Source of the DNA: JABJPE01 sp036340215
GTDB lineage: Bacteria > Pseudomonadota > Gammaproteobacteria > Comchoanobacterales > Comchoanobacteraceae
Direction: 5' to 3'
Length of the DNA stretch: 7,993 nucleotides
Assembly (NCBI GenBank): GCA_036340215.1
Contig: JAYYZF010000037.1
Span: 1 to 7,993, forward strand
Each line of letters begins with the position of its first letter. Within the stretch, counting starts at the first letter, position 1. This document shows positions 1-5,425 of this stretch, piece by piece. Below the pieces are notes generated by a model, which saw only the letters and a list, made by a program, of their open reading frames with translations, ran no database searches and was not told where the DNA came from. The position numbers were made by a program, and so were the translations under genes.

Positions 1-472
1 CAAACTTGGAAGCTACTACAGGGCCTATTATCAATGAAAGAAAAAAACTTATACCAACAGAGGCACCAAGAAAGGCCATTGCTAAAGTTCTATTTTTCTC
101 GCTTGTGTGATCAGAAATTGCAGCAAGAATAGTACTACCAATAGCACCTGCACCCTGAATTGCCCGACCTAAAATCATAAGATAAGCACTCTGAGCAAGG
201 TAAGCAATAAAACTCCCAAAACACAACATTAGCAGTCCGCCAAAAATCACCTTTTTTCTGCCTACTATGTCTGATAAATAACCCAAGGGTATTTGGAGTA
301 GTGCCTGAGTAAAACCATATATGCCAATAATAAGACCCAAGAAAACTGAATTATCACTATCAAGTGTATGTAGGTAAACAGGCAGTACTGGGACTATCAT
401 CATCAAGCCAAAAATACGCAGTGAAAAAATAGCAATTAGCAAGGAGCAAACTTTTACTTCTTTTTTATTCAT
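1..472 (-). CDS. Major facilitator superfamily transporter, YajR-like (N-terminal part, cut by window edge)
   Basis: Reading the minus strand from the ATG at 472-470 gives 157 codons with no stop before the window edge, so only the N-terminal half is present. The protein is very hydrophobic, with about five membrane helices visible (roughly residues 10-32, 42-63, 75-93, 95-118 and 130-152). Between helices 2 and 3 lies the classic MFS motif A, GYLSDIVGRKK (residues 64-74). The run FSLRIFGLMMIVPVLPVY near the start and GIYGFTQALLQIPLGYLSD closely resemble E. coli YajR as I remember it (FSLRMLGMFMVLPVL, GIYGLTQAVFQIPFGLLSD). By family it is an inner-membrane secondary transporter, probably a proton-coupled exporter; the substrate cannot be told from sequence. 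The start matches the family N-terminus. I see no clear Shine-Dalgarno sequence, and a TATTAT box lies immediately upstream of the ATG. It is transcribed away from all other genes here. Confidence 0.9.
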   Translation of the reverse strand, partial: MNKKEVKVCSLLIAIFSLRIFGLMMIVPVLPVYLHTLDSDNSVFLGLIIGIYGFTQALLQIPLGYLSDIVGRKKVIFGGLLMLCFGSFIAYLAQSAYLMILGRAIQGAGAIGSTILAAISDHTSEKNRTLAMAFLGASVGISFFLSLIIGPVVASKF

Positions 473-501
473 GTATAATAAACGTGTAAGATCTGTTAAT
501 T

Positions 502-536
502 GTTAAGAAAACCTTAACCTTGATATGTTAACATAT
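502..536. promoter_or_regulatory. Divergent intergenic region with an inverted repeat and a palindrome
   Basis: The 103-bp spacer between the divergent transporter and small membrane protein genes holds a perfect inverted repeat, GTTAAG-aaaac-CTTAAC (502-518). Five bases further on is a perfect 14-bp palindrome, ATATGTTAACATAT (523-536). Both share a GTTAA core. Such paired symmetric elements between divergent promoters are typical of operators for dimeric regulators, but AT-rich DNA makes short palindromes by chance and no regulator gene is visible. The role is an inference. Confidence 0.3.
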
Positions 537-575
537 ACATCTGAAAATTAATATTAAAAACAGGGAGCACTTGGA

Positions 576-785
576 ATGAAATTTATACATATATCAAAAA
601 AAGAAAAGGCTGCACTTGCCTTAATAAACATCTTCACAATGTACGCCTGTTATTTTTACACTGTGTTTACTGTTAAAAATCAAATCACAGAAACATTTTT
701 GAAAACAATCAGCGCTGCATGCTTTATATCATTTTTATTTCTGGTTCTACTTGGCATTAAAAAATTTAGAACAAAAAACATTTAA
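576..785 (+). CDS. Small two-helix membrane protein, unknown function
   Basis: This is a 69-residue protein that I do not recognise. It opens with a lysine-rich stretch (MKFIHISKKEK), followed by a hydrophobic helix at about residues 12-33. A short polar loop (KNQITETFLK) comes next, then a second hydrophobic helix at about 44-61, and the protein ends in a basic tail (KKFRTKN). By the positive-inside rule, both ends should face the cytoplasm, giving a hairpin in the inner membrane. The start is well supported: AGGGAG at 562-567 sits 8 bases before the ATG, the best Shine-Dalgarno sequence in the window. The gene is divergent from the transporter, and a weak hairpin follows its stop. That makes a real translated small gene likely, although no function can be assigned. 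Confidence 0.7.
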   Translation: MKFIHISKKEKAALALINIFTMYACYFYTVFTVKNQITETFLKTISAACFISFLFLVLLGIKKFRTKNI

Positions 786-787
786 AC

Positions 788-824
788 AAGAATAGATGGA
801 AATCAATTTAACGACTATTCTTTT
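788..824 (+). terminator. Possible weak terminator hairpin
   Basis: Just after the stop of the small membrane protein, AAGAATAG (788-795) and CTATTCTT (815-822) are perfect complements separated by a 19-base loop, and the second arm runs into TTTT (821-824). The stem is AT-rich and the loop long, so it would be a weak factor-independent terminator at best. The position, directly after a stop codon, is the main support. Confidence 0.3.
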
Positions 825-876
825 GCCTAAGGGCCTTTAGCAAGAGATCTAAATCCTATCTTAACTTGAGAATTAA

Positions 877-1428
877 ATGAAAGATTTCAATAAAAAAACC
901 CCTCAAGATTACCTAGAATTCTTACGCATCTTAATCGAAGAAAAGCAGGACAATACAGTAACACATAAGCTTATCAACCTGGTTATAGCTAAGATTTCAC
1001 AACAAATTGGGTCAGGCTATAAAACTTTTATTAATCAAGAAGATCAAAACGGACTAACACCTTTTTACATAGCGGTAATGCACGGTAAGTTTGAAATTGC
1101 AAAAATTATATTCGATCATAGTCCAACAAATGTAATAGAGAGCTTTCAGAGTTTTTTCGAAAAAATATGCGAAAAATTTCAGAAGAATTTAGAAAATAGC
1201 TACATGGAGTTAACTAGCCTCCAATCTAAACTTGAAATAAGTAACACAAATCCACCCTCATCTAGTCAAAGATTAATCGGAAAAAGAAAGATTCAAAAGA
1301 TTAAAGATAAGATAAGTAATATGGAAAATCATGTACTGAGACAAAATGATATACTGCAGAATATTAGAAATAATAAAATAATCGCAGAGGAAAAATTCCT
1401 CATTCAAGCACTTGAAAATCTCAGATAA
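877..1428 (+). CDS. Short ankyrin-repeat and coiled-coil protein
   Basis: This 183-residue protein has one recognisable ankyrin repeat at about residues 56-82 (DQNGLTPFYIAVMHGKFEIA), where the usual TPLH is TPFY. Helical sequence precedes it at about 10-45. The second half is strongly helical and charged, with predicted coiled-coil stretches at about 94-122 and 137-182 joined by a Pro/Ser-rich linker (NPPSSS, 125-130). There is no signal peptide or membrane helix. The ATG is preceded by a modest GAG (868-870) with 6 bases of spacing. Ankyrin plus coiled-coil architecture is typical of protein-protein interaction modules, and intracellular bacteria often secrete such proteins into the host; a secreted role here is only inferred. 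The gene ends in tandem stops, TAA TAG. Another ankyrin gene follows 76 bases later, so the two may derive from one longer gene. Confidence 0.6.
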   Translation: MKDFNKKTPQDYLEFLRILIEEKQDNTVTHKLINLVIAKISQQIGSGYKTFINQEDQNGLTPFYIAVMHGKFEIAKIIFDHSPTNVIESFQSFFEKICEKFQKNLENSYMELTSLQSKLEISNTNPPSSSQRLIGKRKIQKIKDKISNMENHVLRQNDILQNIRNNKIIAEEKFLIQALENLR

Positions 1429-1441
1429 TAGCAAAGCGAGA

Positions 1442-1460
1442 GGATAGAAACTATCTATCC
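1442..1460 (+). other. Hairpin in the spacer between the two ankyrin genes
   Basis: GGATAGA (1442-1448) and TCTATCC (1454-1460) form a perfect 7-bp stem with a 5-base loop, 13 bases after the stop of the upstream ankyrin gene. No T-run follows, so it is not a standard intrinsic terminator. It could be an RNA end-protecting structure or chance. Confidence 0.3.
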
Positions 1461-1480
1461 AATCGATGCTTCTAGTAATA

Positions 1481-1498
1481 TTTTCACTAGTGTGAGAA
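1481..1498 (+). promoter_or_regulatory. Hairpin over the presumed ribosome binding site of the larger ankyrin gene
   Basis: TTTTCAC (1481-1487) pairs with GTGAGAA (1492-1498) across a TAGT loop, with one G-U pair. The second arm contains GAG (1494-1496), the only Shine-Dalgarno-like bases before the TTG start at 1505. If that start is used, the hairpin would hide the site and lower translation. An overlapping palindrome, CACTAGTG (1485-1492), is an alternative fold. The structure is seen in the sequence; its role is inferred. Confidence 0.3.
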
Positions 1499-1504
1499 AC
1501 TAGT

Positions 1505-2368
1505 TTGCTAAAGTTGGAGTTAAAATTGCAGAAACTAATTTTTCTTTTATTGACTATAGTTCATTCACTACCAAGAAATTTAAAAACTATTACTTGGATA
1601 AATAATAAAGTTAAAGTTGAACGAAATATAATCATAAATCTGCAATGTCAGAATACACCCCAAAAGAGCCAAAACATAACAACTTTTACAGAGATAAGAA
1701 ATTTAGATATCAAAGTAGTCAGAAATCCAATTTCAAATATAAAGGACGATTTTCAAAGATATTTAATGCTAAATGATTCCATCAGCATTAAAAATCTTCT
1801 CATGCTAGGATTTGATATTAATTCTATAGATTCAAACGGAATGACCCCGCTACACAATGCTATTAATATTAATAGTAAAAATATGGCTGCAATACTACTT
1901 GACTATGGCGCTAATATAGATAGTCGCGACAGTAATAACCTAACACCTCTTCATCATGCAATCATTAACAAAAATATAGATATTGTCTATTATCTCATAC
2001 AGAATCGAGCAAATGTTGGTGTTAAGAGTGATGATAACGAAAGCTTATTACACTTTACAGTCAAGCACGTAAAAGGCAGTAATACTCAAGTTATTCTTGC
2101 TACATTCCTGATTAATGCAGGTTTATCAACAGAGGATGTTAATAATCATGAGGAAACCGTATTGCACCTTGCGGTTGGCTCTGAGTGTAATATTGAACTT
2201 GTAAAGTTGTTGCTTACAGTTGGGGCAAATCCACATAAGCATGATAAAAATGGAAACAACTGCTATGATATTGCTTTAAAGTATGGGCATAAAGAGTGTA
2301 CAGAGATTCTCGAAGAATACACTCAAGATTCAAGAAAATCAGAGGATAAAATAAGTTTTGAATATTAG
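1505..2368 (+). CDS. Ankyrin-repeat protein, probably truncated or interrupted
   Basis: Counted from the TTG at 1505 this is 287 residues. Residues about 81-273 form a continuous ankyrin array: an N-capping repeat ending LLMLGFDIN, then repeats starting at DSNGMTPLH (109), DSNNLTPLH (142), SDDNESLLH (175), NNHEETVLH (213) and a degenerate last one at DKNGNNCYD (247). The tail from 274 is short and charged. Ankyrin arrays bind other proteins; in intracellular bacteria they are often host-directed effectors, which is possible but unproven here. The start is doubtful: the frame has no ATG until residue 88, and starting there would cut the helix FQRYLMLN of the first repeat. Residues 1-45, including a signal-peptide-like run LIFLLLTIV, may be untranslated or out of frame. 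The gene ends at TAG, but the same frame continues open for 41 codons into a hydrophobic helix. It could be a pseudogene with a nonsense change. Confidence 0.65.
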   Translation: MLKLELKLQKLIFLLLTIVHSLPRNLKTITWINNKVKVERNIIINLQCQNTPQKSQNITTFTEIRNLDIKVVRNPISNIKDDFQRYLMLNDSISIKNLLMLGFDINSIDSNGMTPLHNAININSKNMAAILLDYGANIDSRDSNNLTPLHHAIINKNIDIVYYLIQNRANVGVKSDDNESLLHFTVKHVKGSNTQVILATFLINAGLSTEDVNNHEETVLHLAVGSECNIELVKLLLTVGANPHKHDKNGNNCYDIALKYGHKECTEILEEYTQDSRKSEDKISFEY

Positions 2369-2432
2369 CACCATCAGCTTGAGGCTGGTAAGAAAAAGAA
2401 CTACTCATTACTAACGAACATAAAATTAAGTG

Positions 2433-2456
2433 TTGTAATAGCTATTCTAATTACAA
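2433..2456. repeat. Inverted repeat upstream of the uvrA -10 box
   Basis: TTGTAAT (2433-2439) and ATTACAA (2450-2456) are perfect inverted copies, 10 bases apart, ending 11 bases before the uvrA -10 box. The spacing, about 17 bases centre to centre, would suit a dimeric regulator near the -35 region, but it is not a recognisable LexA or SOS box. It also falls inside the open-frame tail of the ankyrin gene. Confidence 0.25.
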
Positions 2457-2464
2457 TGGTAACC

Positions 2465-2473
2465 TGCTATACT
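2465..2473 (+). promoter_or_regulatory. uvrA: Probable uvrA promoter (extended -10)
   Basis: TGCTATACT is a TG-extended -10 element (TATACT at 2468-2473, five of six matches to TATAAT), placed 24 bases before the uvrA ATG. The -35 region is poor (TTCTAA at 17-base spacing), as is common for extended -10 promoters. Transcription would start near 2480, giving a short leader without a strong Shine-Dalgarno sequence. Confidence 0.4.
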
Positions 2474-2497
2474 CTACTTTTTAAAACTTGGTAATAT

Positions 2498-5341
2498 ATG
2501 GCTGAAATCAAAATTAAAGGAGCTAAAACTCATAATTTAAAAAACATTGATGTCATCATTCCACGTAACAAGCTCACAGTTATAACGGGATTATCCGGAT
2601 CAGGAAAATCATCCCTTGCTTTTGATACTCTATACGCCGAAGGTCAAAGACGCTACGTGGAGTCACTCTCTGCATATGCGCGCCAGTTTCTTTCTATGAT
2701 GGAAAAACCTGAACTTGATCACATATCAGGCTTATCACCTGCCATAGCAATAGAGCAAAAGAACACATCACACAATCCACGCTCTACTGTTGGCACAATA
2801 ACCGAAATATATGATTACTTAAGACTGTTATTTGCAAGAGCAGGTGTTCCTCGTTGCCCCAAACATCATGATGAACTAAAAGCACAAACTATAAGTCAAA
2901 TTTGCGACAAAATAATGTGTTTAGAAGAAAATACTAAGATAACTATAAACGCTCCTATCGTTCAGAATAGGAAAGGAGAACATGGACTACTATTCGAAAA
3001 GCTTATTAAGCAAGGTTTCACGAGATTCAAAGTAAACGGCAAAGTCGAAGAGTATAATCTAGCACCAGCTCTAGATTCTAAACTTAAACATAATATTGAA
3101 GTAGTCGTTGACAGAATCAAAGTAAAACCGGGAATAGAACAGAGATTAGCCGAATCAGTTGAAACTACTGCCGAACTTGCCGATGGTATAGTCCTCATAA
3201 ACTTTTTTTCCGAAAAAGAAGAGCCGTTACTATTGTCAACAAAACATGCATGCGCCAAATGTGGTTATAGTGTACCAAGACTTGAGCCAAGAATGTTTTC
3301 TTTTAACAGTCCTCAAGGAGCATGTAGTGAATGTGATGGACTTGGTAGCACCCGCTTTTTCGACCCTGAAAAAGTAATCATAGACTCTAGCCTTAGCATA
3401 GCTGGTGGTGCAATAAAAGGCTGGGATAAAAGACATGACTATTACTATCAAGTAATGCAGGCTCTAGCATACGAACTGGAGTTTGACTTAAACACACCAT
3501 GGCAAAATCTCCCTGACAATGTTAAAAAAGTAATTTTATATGGAAGCGGAAGAACAAGAATAAGTTTTAGTTATAGGAATAGATTTGGTAAAAATGTAGT
3601 AAAAAGTAAAAAATTTGAAGGAGTAATTCCAAACCTAGATCGCAGGTACGCAGAAACTGAATCTGATGCAGTGCGAGAAGAACTTACCAAGTATTTAACC
3701 TATAGCACATGTCCAAAATGTAATGGCTCACGCCTAAGTGAGGTTGCACGGAATGTCTTCATTGGAAACAAGAATATACCATCGTTATCAGAAATACCTA
3801 TAGACGAAGCTCTAGACTTTTTCCAAAAACTAGAATTATCTGGTAACCAATTAGAAATAGCAACTCCAATTCTTACAGAAATTAAAACAAGAATGGAGTT
3901 TCTACTAAGTGTTGGGTTAAATTATCTTAGCCTTCATAGGTCCGCAGAAACACTTTCAGGTGGTGAAGCTCAAAGAATAAGACTAGCCAGTCAAATAGGG
4001 TCTGGACTTGTTGGAGTTATGTATGTCCTAGATGAACCATCAATAGGATTGCACCAACGAGATAATGATCGTCTCTTAAATACCTTAAAAACATTACGAA
4101 ACCTTGGTAACTCTGTGATAGTGGTAGAGCATGACGAAGATGCTATTCTTACAGCAGACCATGTTATAGATATTGGCCCTGGTGCTGGAGTTCATGGGGG
4201 TGAGATAGTTGCAACCGGAACACCAAAAGAAATAATGCGAAGTAAGCGCTCACTTACTGGAAAATACTTATCTGGAAAAGAAAAAATTGAAATACCTCCA
4301 GAAAGATTAAGATATGATCCGGCAAGAATGTTAAGAATAGTAGAAGCTGAGTGCAATAACTTAAAAAAAGTAAATGCTAATATTCCGCTTGGTCTAATGA
4401 CTTGTGTAACTGGTGTTTCTGGTTCAGGAAAATCAAGCTTAATAAACGATACCTTGTTACCAGTAGCTGAACATAAGCTTAACAGAGCAAAAACCAAGTT
4501 GTCGGGAAAATGTAAAGATATTCTTGGCCTGCAAATGCTAGACAAAGTTGTAGCTATAGATCAAAGCCCTATTGGAAGAACACCAAGATCAAATCCCGCA
4601 ACTTATACTGGAATTTTTACGCCTATTAGGGAATTACTCTCACAAACAGAAGATGCTAGAGTTAGAGGCTATAAACCAGGTAGATTTAGTTTCAATGTCC
4701 CAGGAGGAAGATGTGAAGCTTGTCAGGGTGATGGCTTAGTAAAAGTTGAAATGCATTTTTTAGCTGATGTTTTTGTCACATGTGATGTATGTCAAGGTAA
4801 ACGTTATAACAGAGAAACTCTTACTATTACGTATAAAAAGAAAAACATTGCTGATATTTTAAATATGAATGTTGAGGAAGCTGCAGAATTTTTTTCAGCT
4901 ATACCAGTAATATCAAGAAAACTCCAAACCCTAATTGATGTCGGACTTGGCTATATTAGCTTAGGCCAAAGTGCAACCACTCTATCTGGGGGAGAAGCAC
5001 AGAGAATCAAACTAGCGAAAGAACTTTCAAAAAGATCTACTGGAAATACGCTTTACATATTAGATGAACCAACAACAGGATTACACTTCCATGACGTGAA
5101 AAAACTCATAGAAGTATTATTTGCTCTGCGTAATCAAGGTAATACAATTGTCATAATAGAGCATAATCTTGATGTGATAAAAACCTGTGACTGGATAATT
5201 GACATTGGTCCAGAAGGTGGTAAAGGTGGAGGTAATATCGTTGCTAGTGGTCCACCGGAAAAAATAGTTAATTGTGAGAAATCATATACAGCACAGTTTC
5301 TCAAGCCTCTTCTAGCAAAGCAAAAAGAAACACTAGAGTAA
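2498..5341 (+). CDS. uvrA: UvrA, excinuclease ABC subunit A
   Basis: UvrA is the ATPase that recognises damage in nucleotide excision repair; as a dimer it loads UvrB on DNA lesions in the cytoplasm. At 947 residues it is full length (the E. coli protein is about 940). Both ATP-binding cassettes are complete: Walker A GLSGSGKSS (31-39) and GVSGSGKSS (639-647), signatures LSGGEAQR (486-493 and 829-836), and Walker B YVLDEP (509-514) and YILDEP (853-858), each followed by the switch histidine in VVEHD (542-546) and IIEHN (886-890). Zinc-binding cysteine pairs are at C252/C255 with C276/C279, C405/C408, and C739/C742 with C762/C765. The CEACQGDG knuckle of the C-terminal zinc module, important for DNA binding, is intact. 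No key residue is missing. The ATG at 2498 fits the family N-terminus (MAEIKIKGAKTHNLKNI). It has its own likely promoter, and typA follows 84 bases later. Confidence 0.98.
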   Translation: MAEIKIKGAKTHNLKNIDVIIPRNKLTVITGLSGSGKSSLAFDTLYAEGQRRYVESLSAYARQFLSMMEKPELDHISGLSPAIAIEQKNTSHNPRSTVGTITEIYDYLRLLFARAGVPRCPKHHDELKAQTISQICDKIMCLEENTKITINAPIVQNRKGEHGLLFEKLIKQGFTRFKVNGKVEEYNLAPALDSKLKHNIEVVVDRIKVKPGIEQRLAESVETTAELADGIVLINFFSEKEEPLLLSTKHACAKCGYSVPRLEPRMFSFNSPQGACSECDGLGSTRFFDPEKVIIDSSLSIAGGAIKGWDKRHDYYYQVMQALAYELEFDLNTPWQNLPDNVKKVILYGSGRTRISFSYRNRFGKNVVKSKKFEGVIPNLDRRYAETESDAVREELTKYLTYSTCPKCNGSRLSEVARNVFIGNKNIPSLSEIPIDEALDFFQKLELSGNQLEIATPILTEIKTRMEFLLSVGLNYLSLHRSAETLSGGEAQRIRLASQIGSGLVGVMYVLDEPSIGLHQRDNDRLLNTLKTLRNLGNSVIVVEHDEDAILTADHVIDIGPGAGVHGGEIVATGTPKEIMRSKRSLTGKYLSGKEKIEIPPERLRYDPARMLRIVEAECNNLKKVNANIPLGLMTCVTGVSGSGKSSLINDTLLPVAEHKLNRAKTKLSGKCKDILGLQMLDKVVAIDQSPIGRTPRSNPATYTGIFTPIRELLSQTEDARVRGYKPGRFSFNVPGGRCEACQGDGLVKVEMHFLADVFVTCDVCQGKRYNRETLTITYKKKNIADILNMNVEEAAEFFSAIPVISRKLQTLIDVGLGYISLGQSATTLSGGEAQRIKLAKELSKRSTGNTLYILDEPTTGLHFHDVKKLIEVLFALRNQGNTIVIIEHNLDVIKTCDWIIDIGPEGGKGGGNIVASGPPEKIVNCEKSYTAQFLKPLLAKQKETLE

Positions 5342-5365
5342 TAATTATAAATTTAATTTATTAAA

Positions 5366-5395
5366 CTGGCACTTAGAGCAACATTTAGCTATACT
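5366..5395 (+). promoter_or_regulatory. typA: Probable typA promoter
   Basis: In the 84-bp spacer after uvrA, CTGGCA (5366-5371, four of six matches to TTGACA) and TATACT (5390-5395) are 18 bases apart, with a predicted start near 5402. A GATGAG Shine-Dalgarno-like sequence (5411-5416) lies 9 bases before the typA ATG. The remaining spacer holds only an AT-only inverted repeat at 5347-5361 and no convincing terminator, so read-through from uvrA is also possible. Confidence 0.4.
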
Positions 5396-5425
5396 GCATA
5401 TCTATTTAAAGATGAGAACTTAAAG

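Larger units (their letters stand above)
2369..2494 (+). other. Open-frame extension of the ankyrin gene encoding a membrane-anchor-like tail
   Basis: Directly after the TAG of the ankyrin gene, the same frame runs for 41 sense codons to a TAA at 2492-2494. It reads as a hydrophilic link (HHQLEAGKKKNYSLLTNIK) followed by a hydrophobic segment, SVVIAILITMVTCYTLLF, and a short KTW end. This is the layout of a C-terminal transmembrane anchor with lysines on one side. The only ATG within it (2456) would give a 12-residue peptide, so it is unlikely to be a separate gene. The uvrA promoter -10 box lies inside it. I read it as the former, or occasionally read-through, C-terminus of the ankyrin protein. 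Confidence 0.45.

Noticed and set aside
1645..1776. Separate 43-codon gene in frame 1 inside the ankyrin gene
   Set aside because: No ribosome binding site precedes the ATG, and the overlap with the ankyrin frame makes a frameshift or chance more likely than an independent gene; kept only as a finding about the N-terminus.
2376..2390. CAGC-ttgag-GCTG hairpin after the ankyrin stop as a terminator
   Set aside because: The stem is only 4 bp plus weak extensions, and it is followed by A-rich rather than T-rich sequence.
2456..2494. 12-codon ATG-started frame just before uvrA as a leader peptide
   Set aside because: The likely uvrA promoter -10 box lies downstream of this ATG, so the uvrA message would not contain it; it is better read as part of the ankyrin tail frame.
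2962..3258. Minus-strand open frame of 98 codons inside uvrA
   Set aside because: It lies opposite a highly conserved part of uvrA, has no domain or ribosome binding site, and its composition is that of a mirrored coding strand.
4192..4545. Minus-strand open frame of 117 codons inside uvrA
   Set aside because: It covers the second Walker A region of uvrA on the opposite strand and has no features of its own.
5347..5361. ATAAATT-t-AATTTAT inverted repeat after uvrA as a terminator
   Set aside because: It contains only A and T, has a one-base loop and no T-run; it cannot form a stable terminator hairpin.
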